Part shown: piece after piece, positions 43,758 through 51,658 of the stretch | Layout: every line of letters starts with the position of its first letter | Numbering within the stretch: the first letter of the stretch is position 1 | Assembly (NCBI GenBank): GCA_964618895.1 | Contig: CAZUDO010000057.1 | Span: forward strand, 186,001 to 250,000 | DNA length: 64,000 nucleotides | Direction of reading: 5' to 3' | Source of the DNA: CAZUDO01 sp964618895 | GTDB lineage: Bacteria; Desulfobacterota; Binatia; DP-6 | The notes under the pieces: generated by a model | What the model was told of the DNA's origin: nothing | What the model saw: only the letters and a program-made list of their open reading frames with translations | Database searches by the model: none | Position numbers and translations under genes: made by a program

Positions 43758-45005
43758 ATGCGTCGTCGCTTGACAGTACTAGTGTTGATCGCCGCCACCA
43801 CGCTGGTGTCGGTTCCGGCCGCGATCGACGCCAAGACGCGGCCGCGGATCGTGCACCTCACGCTGGGGCCGTTCCCGATCGAGGCCCATCGCGATCGGGA
43901 GGTATGCCGGGTCGTGCGCGTCCCGCGCGTGGCCGGGATGCAGCTTCACTCCTGGGAGGCGCGCTCGCGTCTCTCGCGCGGCGGCCTCGTAGGCTCGCAC
44001 CACTTCGTGGCCTACGGCTACAGCGGCGAGAACTCGGGCGCATTCCCGGCCCCGTCGGCACTGGTAGAGGATCCCGGCTGTGCGAACCTGGGGCCGCCGG
44101 ACTTCTTCACCAAGCGTGCGTTCCTGGCCGGCTCCGGCGGCGAGCAGCGGAAGGGGAACTGGCTCTTGACCGGCGTACAGCTACCGAGCGGGATCACACA
44201 GGTGATGCCCGTGCCGAGCGACACGCCCGGTGACGCGGTCATCATCCTGAACTCGCACTACTTCAACGAGTCTGCCCGGCCGGCCCGCGGGTACGTGCGC
44301 CTGAAGCTGCGTCTCGAGCCGCGGGATCCGTCGAAGCGGGCCCTGCGGCAGATGACCGAGGTGCGCGCCAGCCGAGACATCAAGATCGCTCCGCAGGCCA
44401 GCGGACCGGAGGTCGGCGGCATGTGGGCCGCGGACGGGGCGCGCAACGACGCCACGGAGGGCGGTCTCAACCCCGCGGGCGATGTGTGCATCCTGGCGCT
44501 CACACCGCACATGCACAAGCGCGGGGCGGAGTTCACGATCGACTACGTCGAAGATGGCGCCCAGCCGAAGAAGCTCCTGACGACGACGGACTACCTGCAC
44601 CCCGGGTTCGTCCCCTTGCCCTTTCTCGGCACCCGCACCCCCGGACTCCTGCGGGCCTACACCGCCGACAACGGGCATCCGCACATCCGCTACCAGTGCC
44701 GTCATGCGAATGGTGCCGAAGGCAAGGAGCTGAAGATGGGGTGCGAGGAGCGGGCCGGGGACGTGCCCGGGCGGTCCGCAACCGACGCGAACCCGGAGAA
44801 TCCCCAGTTCCTCGGCAGCGACGATCACGCGCGGCCGTGCGGACTCGACGGCGCCAACTGTGCGGGGTTTGGCACCGGACGCTGCGTCCCGGCGAACCTC
44901 GTGTTCGGTCCGTTGTCCGACGACGAGATGTGCATCCTCGTCGCCATGGTGTTCGATCCGAAGCCGGGTGTACCGCCCGAACAGGCCTGCAACCCGAATC
45001 TGTGA
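43758..45005 (+). CDS. copper type II monooxygenase-like secreted protein (PHM/DBM fold)
   Basis: A 415-aa exported protein (signal peptide ending AAIDAK). Ligand motifs of the peptidylglycine alpha-hydroxylating/dopamine beta-monooxygenase family can be aligned in order: GSHHF (His81, His82; CuH site), NSHYFN (His167; third CuH ligand), PHMH (His251, His253; CuM site) and DDEMC (Met391; CuM Met). The C-terminal half is Cys-rich. Known family members are ascorbate-dependent two-copper hydroxylases. The start at 43758 follows a GGAGGG site; an upstream Met at 43743 is also in frame. A small exported partner gene follows. Confidence 0.78.
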   Translation: MRRRLTVLVLIAATTLVSVPAAIDAKTRPRIVHLTLGPFPIEAHRDREVCRVVRVPRVAGMQLHSWEARSRLSRGGLVGSHHFVAYGYSGENSGAFPAPSALVEDPGCANLGPPDFFTKRAFLAGSGGEQRKGNWLLTGVQLPSGITQVMPVPSDTPGDAVIILNSHYFNESARPARGYVRLKLRLEPRDPSKRALRQMTEVRASRDIKIAPQASGPEVGGMWAADGARNDATEGGLNPAGDVCILALTPHMHKRGAEFTIDYVEDGAQPKKLLTTTDYLHPGFVPLPFLGTRTPGLLRAYTADNGHPHIRYQCRHANGAEGKELKMGCEERAGDVPGRSATDANPENPQFLGSDDHARPCGLDGANCAGFGTGRCVPANLVFGPLSDDEMCILVAMVFDPKPGVPPEQACNPNL

Positions 45006-45021
45006 GAAGGAAGGACCAGAC

Positions 45022-45540
45022 ATGCCGAGAACCCTGCTGACCCTTACGGCGCTTGCGGGCGTGATCACGGCGTCGCCCGCGCTGGGCGGAGGCAATCTCA
45101 CGCATCTCGTGCCGGCGTCCGTGCACTGCCCGGGACCCGATGCCTGTGTGCCGGCGCAGAAAGAATCGCGCTTCACCTTCGAGAGCGTCATCCTGCGCTC
45201 CGGGCGTGGCAAGTACGCCAATCCGAAGAAGCCGGCATTTATCATCGAACTGAAGGGCGTGCGGGACGCCAGCGGTACGCTGGTGACCAGCGAGGCGTTC
45301 ACGATTCGCGTCTCGAGCGGACAGATCAATCTCGGGGGAGGCCAGCCCGTCAGCCTGCCGGCGGGGTTCCCGCTGGCGGTGGTGGCGCCGATCCCGATCT
45401 CCCTTCGGGACGGTGTGGCCAAGAAGCCGTACTCGCCGTCGCAACAAGCCCCGTCCGGCACCGTGGTCGAGGGCGGTGGAATCGACATCTACGACAGCGA
45501 CGGGAAGCGGCTGGCGACCACGGGCGCTCAGTACCGGTAG
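45022..45540 (+). CDS. secreted protein next to the PHM-like gene
   Basis: A 172-aa exported protein (signal peptide ending SPALGGGN). The Cys pair CPGPDAC is followed by a beta-rich domain (SRFTFESVILRSGRGKY, AFIIELKGVRDASG). It starts 16 bp after the monooxygenase-like gene behind GAAGGAAGG. No family recognised; it is probably co-expressed. Confidence 0.65.
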   Translation: MPRTLLTLTALAGVITASPALGGGNLTHLVPASVHCPGPDACVPAQKESRFTFESVILRSGRGKYANPKKPAFIIELKGVRDASGTLVTSEAFTIRVSSGQINLGGGQPVSLPAGFPLAVVAPIPISLRDGVAKKPYSPSQQAPSGTVVEGGGIDIYDSDGKRLATTGAQYR

Positions 45541-45544
45541 CGGC

Positions 45545-46369
45545 GTGACGGGTGCGCCCGGACGGCCGCTCGCCATCGACTGCTGGTTGAATGCGACCAC
45601 CGGCCTGAGCAACTATCGCCCGGACTTCCTGGTCCGGGTTGCCCGGGACTACTTCAAGCGCGAGCAGGAGATCTTCGCCCACACGTCCCTGGAGGACCTC
45701 CTGCGGCAGATGGACGGCGCGGGTGTCGAGCGCGCGATCCTGACCATGGATCCGCACGATCCGGGTCCGGTGTGTGACATCGCCCGGGCCTTCCCGGGCA
45801 AGTTCATCTGCTCGACGGTCATCGATCCGATGGCGGGCATGGCCGCGGTACGCTCGTTGGACGTGCTGGTGGCCAAGCACGACCTCCGGCTCGCCCGCGT
45901 CGTCCCATTTCTGGTCGGACGTGCGCCGAACGACAAGGTCTACTACCCCATATACGCCAAGTGCATCGAGCTCGACCTGCCGATCTCGGTGAACACCGGG
46001 ATACCGGGTCCACCCATGCCGGCCGAGCCGCAGCGGCCCCTGTACCTCGACGAGGTGTGTCTGTTCTATCCGGAACTCAAGGTGATCATGGCCCATGGCG
46101 CCGACCCGTGGTGGGGGGAGGCCATCCGGCTGCTGCTCAAGTACCCGAACCTCTACCTGATGACGTCGGCGTACGCGCCCAAGTACCTGCCCGCGGAGCT
46201 CATCCAGTTCATGAACACGCGTGGGGCGCACAAGGTCCTGTTCGCTTCCGACCACCCGGTGCTGTCGTTCGAACGTTGCGTGCGCGAAGCGACCGAGCTG
46301 CCCTTCAGAGAGGGTGTGCTCGCGCGGTACCTGCGCGAGAATGCCCTCGGTCTCTTCCGATGGGAATGA
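45545..46369 (+). CDS. amidohydrolase-2-like TIM-barrel protein lacking the HxH motif
   Basis: A 274-aa cytoplasmic protein of the amidohydrolase-2 (ACMSD-like) fold: SLEDLLRQMDGAGVERAIL, PLYLDEVCLFYPELKVIMAHGADPWW and KVLFASDHPVLSFERC are typical. Where family members have the metal-binding D-x-H-x-H near the N-terminus, this protein has AIDCWLNATTG, so two metal His are absent. The later His (MAHGADPWW) and Asp (ASDHP) remain. GTG start at 45545, 4 bp after the secreted gene. Catalysis may differ from the usual decarboxylases/hydrolases. Confidence 0.8.
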   Translation: MTGAPGRPLAIDCWLNATTGLSNYRPDFLVRVARDYFKREQEIFAHTSLEDLLRQMDGAGVERAILTMDPHDPGPVCDIARAFPGKFICSTVIDPMAGMAAVRSLDVLVAKHDLRLARVVPFLVGRAPNDKVYYPIYAKCIELDLPISVNTGIPGPPMPAEPQRPLYLDEVCLFYPELKVIMAHGADPWWGEAIRLLLKYPNLYLMTSAYAPKYLPAELIQFMNTRGAHKVLFASDHPVLSFERCVREATELPFREGVLARYLRENALGLFRWE

Positions 46370-46427
46370 AGGCGGGCGCGGCGGTGGCGGGGGCCAGCGG
46401 CGTGTTGTAAGAGAGCGGGGCCGCGCG

Positions 46428-46907
46428 ATGGGCTCTCTCGACAGGCATCTGGCGCCCGACGAGGGGGTGCTGTTCCAGACGCGGCTGCACCCGATGGTCT
46501 TCAGTGGGGCGGCGAGCTTCGCGGCCTTCGTGTTCGGGGTCGTGATGCTCGTGATCCTGCGCAACGATCTTCCTCCCGGGACCGTGCGGACGATGCTGTG
46601 GGTGGGGGCCGCGACTGCCGGCATGGCGTTCGTCGCGCCGGCCTTGCGGTGGTGGCACTCGGGATTCGCGGTGACGTCGCGACGCGTCCTCGTGACGGGG
46701 GGATTGCTCTGGACGACGGCGATCGAGGTTCCGCATGGCGACGGTGCGGTCGAGGTCGACCAGACACTGGGGGGCCGGCTGCTCGGCTACGGGACCTTGT
46801 ATCTGGGAAGGATGCCATTCCCTCGGGTCGCACGGGCGGTGACGCTGTGCGACGAGGCCCGGCGGCTCGCGCCAGCCGCAGCGCGAGCCCGCGGCCGGGA
46901 GCGCTAG
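46428..46907 (+). CDS. membrane protein with bacterial PH domain (DUF304/bPH2-like)
   Basis: A 159-aa protein with two membrane helices near the N-terminus (FAAFVFGVVMLVIL and MLWVGAATAGMAFVAPAL) followed by a short bPH2-type beta domain (FAVTSRRVLVTGGLLWTTAIEVPHG, QTLGGRLLGYGTLYL). The domain is common in bacterial envelope proteins of unclear role. It ends before a convergent gene. Confidence 0.7.
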   Translation: MGSLDRHLAPDEGVLFQTRLHPMVFSGAASFAAFVFGVVMLVILRNDLPPGTVRTMLWVGAATAGMAFVAPALRWWHSGFAVTSRRVLVTGGLLWTTAIEVPHGDGAVEVDQTLGGRLLGYGTLYLGRMPFPRVARAVTLCDEARRLAPAAARARGRER

Positions 46908-46929
46908 GCGCCGCCCCGGGCCCCCCGGG

Positions 46930-47331
46930 TCATTGCAGGGTCAGTCGGGGGCACACGGGTGGCGCCGGTCCCTCTGGGCACGGGAAGACGCTCGGTCCGA
47001 GAGGGCGTCGGGTTTCGATCCACTCCCGACTGGTGGGTAGGTACACCCCGCAAACCTCGTCCGCGATCTGGTAGCAGTCGAGCGCCCCCGGGGTGAAGCG
47101 CAGGTGGCCTCGGCAGAAATCGGTCGGTCCGGTGGCAAGACTCCGGAACACGCGCGGCGCGAGGCGGCAGCTGGTCACCACGCCCTGCGGATCGCCGAGG
47201 GGACTTCCCGGAATCGCGACCGGGGGCCCGGGAAAGGGCGGGAGGTGATCGGCGTGCGCGAGGAACGCGGGCCCGACCAAGAGCCCCACCAGCGCAACCG
47301 TCACCCGGCGTGTCACGGCACTAGTCTCCAT
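46930..47331 (-). CDS. secreted hypothetical protein
   Basis: A 133-aa protein with signal peptide (VALVGLLVGPAFLAHA). The mature part is Pro-rich with six Cys (VVTSCRLAP, DFCRGHL, LDCYQIADEVCGVYL, VFPCPEGPAPPVCP). No family recognised. It is convergent with the PH-domain gene. Confidence 0.6.
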   Translation of the reverse strand: METSAVTRRVTVALVGLLVGPAFLAHADHLPPFPGPPVAIPGSPLGDPQGVVTSCRLAPRVFRSLATGPTDFCRGHLRFTPGALDCYQIADEVCGVYLPTSREWIETRRPLGPSVFPCPEGPAPPVCPRLTLQ

Positions 47332-47449
47332 CAACGGTACGCCGCCGTGCAACACGGGCGCTGGCCGAACGTCACGAACGCCCGCGGTGCCCCGCAGCGG
47401 CGCCCCCACCGGGGAGGCGACGCCACGGAGTGCCACGGGATGCGCAACT

Positions 47450-47632
47450 TCAGGATGCCTTGCGCTTGCGCTCGCTCTTGCGTCCGTCGCGCGCGAGCTT
47501 GTCCTGGAGAGCGCCGACCACGAACTCCATTACGGACACGTCAGACTTGACGCAGTACAGCTTCAGCTCGCGGTGGAGCTGCTTCGGTATCCGCGTTGCT
47601 AGCTGCACCCAAACCTCACCTTCGATTGCCAT
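47450..47632 (-). CDS. ribbon-helix-helix-like DNA-binding protein
   Basis: A 60-aa protein. The N-terminal strand EVWVQLATRIP is followed by helix KQLHRELKLYC and helix VSVMEFVVGALQDKL, the ribbon-helix-helix pattern of CopG/Arc-type repressors and antitoxins. No toxin gene is adjacent. A close paralogue lies at 47931-48116 on the same strand, with identical VQLATRIP. Confidence 0.65.
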   Translation of the reverse strand: MAIEGEVWVQLATRIPKQLHRELKLYCVKSDVSVMEFVVGALQDKLARDGRKSERKRKAS

Positions 47633-47930
47633 GCCTTCCTCCCTTCCGCCGGTTTTCTTACCGGACTAGTTTTGTTCCCTCTTAGCGTGGTCAGGTTCTC
47701 GATGCAATACCTGCGTACGTCCATACAGATGAATAAACGCGGAGCGGTTTATGCGCCCCTTGCCTGGCGGGTATTCACGAAAGCGTGATGCGCAGGATGG
47801 CATCCGGCACGCGATCGTCGAGCCACCAACGCATAATGCAGGAATGCATGGTCGGGAAGATTGTCGTCCATCGGGGCTGCCCGATGGTCGGAGGGGGCGG
47901 GGTGGGCGGGTGCCGCCCGGGGAGCGCCCC

Positions 47931-48116
47931 CTACGCCCGCGACCGGGGCTGTTCGCGGCTGGCGCGGGCGAGCTTCTCTGCCAGGGCCGAGCGTACAAAA
48001 GCCTGCATCTTCACATCGGTGCGGACGCAATGCTCCTTGAGGGTGCGGGCGATATGCCGCGGGATGCGGGTGGCGAGCTGGACGAGATCCTGCTCATCGT
48101 AAGCTTGATGTTTCAT
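47931..48116 (-). CDS. ribbon-helix-helix-like DNA-binding protein, paralogue
   Basis: A 61-aa protein with the same strand-helix-helix layout (LVQLATRIPRHIARTLKEHC, then VKMQAFVRSALAEKL). Conserved positions with the 47450 gene suggest duplication. It lies between that paralogue and the autolysin gene, all on the minus strand; about 300 bp with no gene separates the two. Role unknown; no toxin partner visible. Confidence 0.65.
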   Translation of the reverse strand: MKHQAYDEQDLVQLATRIPRHIARTLKEHCVRTDVKMQAFVRSALAEKLARASREQPRSRA

Positions 48117-48160
48117 GATTTCTACAACGTGTCTCGCGGTCGGCCGAGTGTCAAACAGGC

Positions 48161-48249
48161 TCACAAGGCCGGGGCGGAAGCGTGCAGGAAGGCAGCGATC
48201 CCATGTCACAAGGCCGGGGCGGAAGCGTGCAGGAAGGCAGCGATCCCAT
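48161..48249. repeat. 45-bp tandem duplication across the amidase stop codon
   Basis: Two adjacent copies (48161-48205 and 48206-48249) are identical over 44 bp. In the minus-strand reading the unit encodes the last residues of the amidase (AAFLHASAPAL) plus the stop. The amidase stops in the first copy met; the second lies just after the stop as a silent duplicate. Confidence 0.95.
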
Positions 48250-50113
48250 CGACGAGCGCGTCGGCAAGGAGCTCCTGGTACGCCGTGTCCTGCGCCAACG
48301 CGGCGTCGCCGGCATGGGTCAGGAACCCGATTTCCACGAGCACGCTGGGGGCGGTGTTGCGTGCGAGTACTCCGAACGTCCCGGGTTGGGGGTCGCGCCG
48401 CACCGACCCCACGCGGGCGCGGAGCGCATCCGCGATGCACTGCCCGAGGAGCGCGCCGCGCGGGTCGGTGGCGCGGGTGCTGGCCGGTCGTACGCTTCCT
48501 CCGCCGTAGAACAGTTCGACGCCTCGGGCGCTCGGATCGGGGCAGGAGTTCGCGTGCAGGGAGAGAAAGAGGACCGCGGTTTCTCCGCAGATCGCCAGGC
48601 GCTCGTCGATGGCCATGAAGGAATCGTCGGTGCGCGTCATCAGCACGGTGACCGGCAGACGGGTTGCCAGGCGAGTCGCCAGACGCCGGGTGACCTCGAG
48701 AACGACGTCCTTCTCGAGGATGCCCCCGACCCCTGCGGCACCGTGATCTCGGCCGCCATGTCCGGGGTCGAGCACGACGATGGGGTGTGACGCTGGCGGC
48801 AGTCGGCTGGCGGTGGCTCCGGGCGGGGAGGGGGTGGCGCTCTCCGGTGGGGTGGGGGTGGGCGACGGTGCCTCCAGACCCGGGGCGGGCGCTAGGGACG
48901 CCGTCACGTCCTCACCCGGGGCGGGCGCTAGGGACGCCGTCACGTCCTTACCCGGGGCGGGCGCTGGGGATGGCGCTGCGTCCTCGGAGGCGAGCCCGGC
49001 CGGTGGGGTGGGGGCTGCGGTATCCCCCGTGGCGGCAGGCTCCGCGGGAGGGACTAGTGGATCGGCTTCGCGAACGGCGGTGCGTGGGATCGACGGGACG
49101 GGGTCGGGTTCGTGAGCGGCGGTGAGCGGCTCTGGCTCGACCGCCGCGTCGGGCTCGCCGGACGCAGCAAGCGGCGGCGGCCCCACGGTGGCGCCGGGCC
49201 CGGCGGGTGGTGCGGGTGGCTGGCGATCGTCGACCGCCGCGTTGGCGTCGGGCGAGGGTAGGTCGGGCGCGTATGGTGCCGCCGCTGCGACCGCCGAGGG
49301 AGGGGGCCCGGAGTGATCGTCGTCCTGGGCAGCCGGGGTTGGAGCGGACGACGCCTGGACATCGTCGCCCACCGACGTCGACGCAGGGTCGGTCGGCGGC
49401 CCGGGTTCGCCGAGTGGCTCCGGTGTGGAGGCCGTCCGCTCCACGACGGCGGACGACGTGACCGGTGCAGGCTCGTCGAACAGCGCACCCTCTGTCTCCG
49501 GTCGGGGCGCGGGAGCTTCCGGTGGCGGAGGGCTCGCCACTTCAGTCACCGCGGGGGTGGTATCCGGGGGGACCGCGGCGGCGTCGGCGGGCGTTCCGGT
49601 CGGCGGAGGTGCTTCGGCGACGGCCGGTGGCGAAGCGGCGTCGGTTGGCGCGTCCGCCGCCGGCGTCTCCGGCGGGTCGTCGAACAGTGATCCGCCCTCG
49701 AGCGTGACGCTGACGGTGGCACCGTCCTGGCGCACGACGAACGGCGTCGGATGCTCGAGGTCGAGGACGACCCGAACCGTGGTCAGGTCGAATTGGCCGA
49801 TACGAACGCGTTGCAGCGGCCCTGCGCCCTCTACCGGCCGCCCGGCGTTGCGGCCGAGGTGCGTGTCGGGAAGGTCGAGATAGATGCGGGCTGGGGAGGG
49901 TCCGTCTGCAGGCAGCGTCCGGGTGTGGGGGGTGACCGGGCGTGAGAGCTGAAACACGATCGTCAGGCCGGCCGACGTGCGGACGTCCACCCGTTCGAGC
50001 CGCGCGCTCGGCTCCGGGAACGGAGCGTCGGCGGTACCCCAGGCGCTTGCCGACACGACCGCCGTCAGCGCGGCGATGGGGACGCTCAGCAGCCAGCGAA
50101 CGCTGTGCACCAT
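48206..50113 (-). CDS. AMIN-domain N-acetylmuramoyl-L-alanine amidase (AmiC-like)
   Basis: A 635-aa exported autolysin that cleaves the amide between muramic acid and the peptide stem. Signal peptide (MVHSVRWLLSVPIAAL); AMIN domain (~40-130: RLERVDVRTSAGLTIVFQLSRP) for septal peptidoglycan targeting; a very long Pro/Ala/Asp-rich linker (~150-435); Amidase_3 domain with zinc ligands in LDPGHGGRDHG, LEKDVVLEVTR and FLSLHANS and the catalytic Glu in LVEIGFLTH. The ~290-residue linker is much longer than in AmiC and contains 12-residue repeats. Cell separation is the likely role. Confidence 0.9.
   Translation of the reverse strand: MVHSVRWLLSVPIAALTAVVSASAWGTADAPFPEPSARLERVDVRTSAGLTIVFQLSRPVTPHTRTLPADGPSPARIYLDLPDTHLGRNAGRPVEGAGPLQRVRIGQFDLTTVRVVLDLEHPTPFVVRQDGATVSVTLEGGSLFDDPPETPAADAPTDAASPPAVAEAPPPTGTPADAAAVPPDTTPAVTEVASPPPPEAPAPRPETEGALFDEPAPVTSSAVVERTASTPEPLGEPGPPTDPASTSVGDDVQASSAPTPAAQDDDHSGPPPSAVAAAAPYAPDLPSPDANAAVDDRQPPAPPAGPGATVGPPPLAASGEPDAAVEPEPLTAAHEPDPVPSIPRTAVREADPLVPPAEPAATGDTAAPTPPAGLASEDAAPSPAPAPGKDVTASLAPAPGEDVTASLAPAPGLEAPSPTPTPPESATPSPPGATASRLPPASHPIVVLDPGHGGRDHGAAGVGGILEKDVVLEVTRRLATRLATRLPVTVLMTRTDDSFMAIDERLAICGETAVLFLSLHANSCPDPSARGVELFYGGGSVRPASTRATDPRGALLGQCIADALRARVGSVRRDPQPGTFGVLARNTAPSVLVEIGFLTHAGDAALAQDTAYQELLADALVDGIAAFLHASAPAL
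48877..48984 (-). repeat. three 36-bp repeats in the amidase linker
   Basis: Three tandem 36-bp units encode APAPGxDVTASL-type segments of the disordered linker. The first two are nearly identical at the DNA level, the third has drifted, implying recent expansion. Confidence 0.85.
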
Positions 50114-50203
50114 GCCGAGAGTAGCGTGCGATCGGGCAAATGAAAAACCGCGCCCGGTTCCCGGCGGACGTAACTTCCCTTGCCCGGGGCTCGTTGCTAT
50201 AGA

Positions 50204-50226
50204 GCCACCGGGTCTATTCCGGTGGC
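50204..50226 (+). promoter_or_regulatory. hairpin in the 5' leader of the small secreted gene
   Basis: Inverted repeat GCCACCGG ... CCGGTGGC with a 7-nt loop, 36 bp before the ATG of the 50263 gene and 90 bp from the divergent amidase start. It could be an mRNA hairpin or an operator; no T-tract follows. Confidence 0.4.
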
Positions 50227-50262
50227 AGCAACGACCGCGCGCTAGCGCAAGGAGGCTCTCGA

Positions 50263-50511
50263 ATGAGGCGAGGTAACCTGGTGATCGCGATGGGCCTGGT
50301 CCTCGGGACCGCGGCATGGAGCGTTGCAGGGGTCAACTGCAAGCAGGTGAACAAGTACCTGCAGACCGGCCGTTCCGTGTCGGATGTCTCCGAGACCATG
50401 GTGATCGGCGAAGACGAGGTGAAGAAGTGTCAGGAAGAGGCCGCCAGCCAAGCGGGTGGCGACGCGGCCAAGGCCGCCGACAAGGCTGGCCAGCAGATGG
50501 ACAAGCAATAG
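50263..50511 (+). CDS. small secreted protein
   Basis: An 82-aa protein with signal peptide (LVIAMGLVLGTAAWSVAGV). The mature part has two Cys (NCKQVNKYL, VKKCQEEAAS) and an Ala/Lys-rich helical end. A strong Shine-Dalgarno AAGGAGG lies 9 bp before the ATG. No family recognised. Confidence 0.65.
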   Translation: MRRGNLVIAMGLVLGTAAWSVAGVNCKQVNKYLQTGRSVSDVSETMVIGEDEVKKCQEEAASQAGGDAAKAADKAGQQMDKQ

Positions 50512-50564
50512 CCCGGGGACCGGAGGGGAGCGGCCCTGGACGGCCGCTCCCCCGGCCCGCCGCC

Positions 50565-51044
50565 ATGAGCGTGCCTCCGGCAACCGAGGACGCGCGTTGG
50601 ATGGCGGAGGCGCTCGACGAGGCCCGTGCCGCGGGCGCGCGCGGCGAGGTCCCGATCGGGGCGGTCGTGGTCCGTGACGGGCGGCGCCTGGCCGCCGCCG
50701 GGAATGCCTCGGTGGCGACCCACGACCCCTCCGCACACGCGGAGGTACAGGCCCTGCGCCAGGCGGGGCTCGCGGAGCGGAACTACCGCCTGGTGGGCAG
50801 CACGTTGTACGTGACCGTCGAGCCGTGCGTGATGTGCATGGGCGCCGCACTCCACGCGCGCGTCGCGCGCATCGTCTACGGATGTGCCGACCCGAAAGCG
50901 GGCGGCGCCGGCTCGGTCGTCGACCTGCGGGCGCATCCGCTGCTCAACCACCGGGTGGTTGTCACGACCGGGATCGCCGCGGATGCGTCCCGGGCGCTGC
51001 TGCAGGAGTTCTTCCGGACCCGTCGGCCGTCGTCGGCGTCGTGA
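50565..51044 (+). CDS. tadA: tRNA-specific adenosine deaminase
   Basis: A 159-aa zinc deaminase converting A34 to inosine in tRNA-Arg(ACG). The zinc/proton-shuttle motif HAEVQAL and PCVMCMGAA are present, with the tRNA-binding C-terminus (LLNHRVVVTTG, LQEFFRTRR). Its position before tRNA genes and SRP RNA, ahead of dnaX, is a common gene order. Confidence 0.95.
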   Translation: MSVPPATEDARWMAEALDEARAAGARGEVPIGAVVVRDGRRLAAAGNASVATHDPSAHAEVQALRQAGLAERNYRLVGSTLYVTVEPCVMCMGAALHARVARIVYGCADPKAGGAGSVVDLRAHPLLNHRVVVTTGIAADASRALLQEFFRTRRPSSAS

Positions 51045-51087
51045 CCGATGGCTCCTCCTGCCAACGTATGCTACCCACGGCGGGTTG

Positions 51088-51176
<89 letters not shown>

Positions 51177-51241
51177 TCGTACACGCATGCAACGGTCAGG
51201 ACGACAGCATCCGAGCGCGACAGCGCCGCGACGCCGAAGAA

Positions 51242-51268
51242 GCCGGGCGCGGCTACGCCGCGCCCGGC
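51242..51268 (+). terminator. very stable hairpin between the two tRNA-Ser genes
   Basis: A perfect 12-bp GC stem (GCCGGGCGCGGC / GCCGCGCCCGGC) with a TAC loop, 67 bp after tRNA-Ser(CGA). No T-run follows, so it may stall polymerase with Rho or act as a processing site rather than a classic terminator. Confidence 0.6.
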
Positions 51269-51345
51269 GCGGGGTCCGGGGGCATCGGAGCAGCGGAGCG
51301 CGCGCAGCGCGCGAGCAGCGCACGGGCCCCCGGGGTCAAATTGAT

Positions 51346-51431
51346 GGAGAGGTGCCCGAGTGGCCGAAGGGGCACGCCTGGAACGCGTGTGTACCCCACA
51401 GGTACCGAGGGTTCGAATCCCTCCCTCTCCG
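51346..51431 (+). tRNA. tRNA-Ser(GGA)
   Basis: Acceptor stem GGAGAGG/CCTCTCC with discriminator G. The anticodon stem CACGC/GCGTG has loop CTGGAAC, anticodon GGA (UCC/UCU). Class II variable arm and T loop TTCGAAT. No CCA encoded. Confidence 0.97.
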
Positions 51432-51517
51432 CTTCCCCCCCGCTCGACATGCCGGTGATTCGCCTTGCGCGTGCGGACGAACGTCGATACTGTGCCGATG
51501 CGCCGCGGGCGTCGACC

Positions 51518-51626
51518 GGTGGCGGTTAGGTCCTGCGCAAGAACGGCGGCGTGAACCCCGCCAGGTCCGGAAGGAAGCAACGGTAACGTTCGCAGTGCTG
51601 TGCCGCAGGGCACCCTAGCCGTCACC
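51518..51626 (+). ncRNA. ffs: bacterial small SRP RNA (4.5S-like)
   Basis: The RNA of the signal recognition particle. A long terminal stem pairs 51518-51530 with 51614-51626. The conserved apical core, GAACCCCGCCAGGTCCGGAA then GGAAGCAACGG, carries the GGAA tetraloop at 51569-51572 and the Ffh-binding asymmetric loops. About 109 nt, the standard size for Gram-negatives. Located just upstream of dnaX, a frequent position. Confidence 0.95.
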
Positions 51627-51658
51627 GTTGGACGCCGTGCGGCGCGCCGACGGAACTC

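Noticed and set aside
40487..43861. Minus-strand open frame of about 1120 codons opposite the phosphatase
   Set aside because: It mirrors the repetitive Cys-repeat DNA in antisense, lacks domains or a signal peptide, and is fully explained by repeat composition and high GC.
47450..48116. Toxin-antitoxin pair
   Set aside because: Both short genes are ribbon-helix-helix paralogues; neither resembles a toxin, and no toxin is adjacent.
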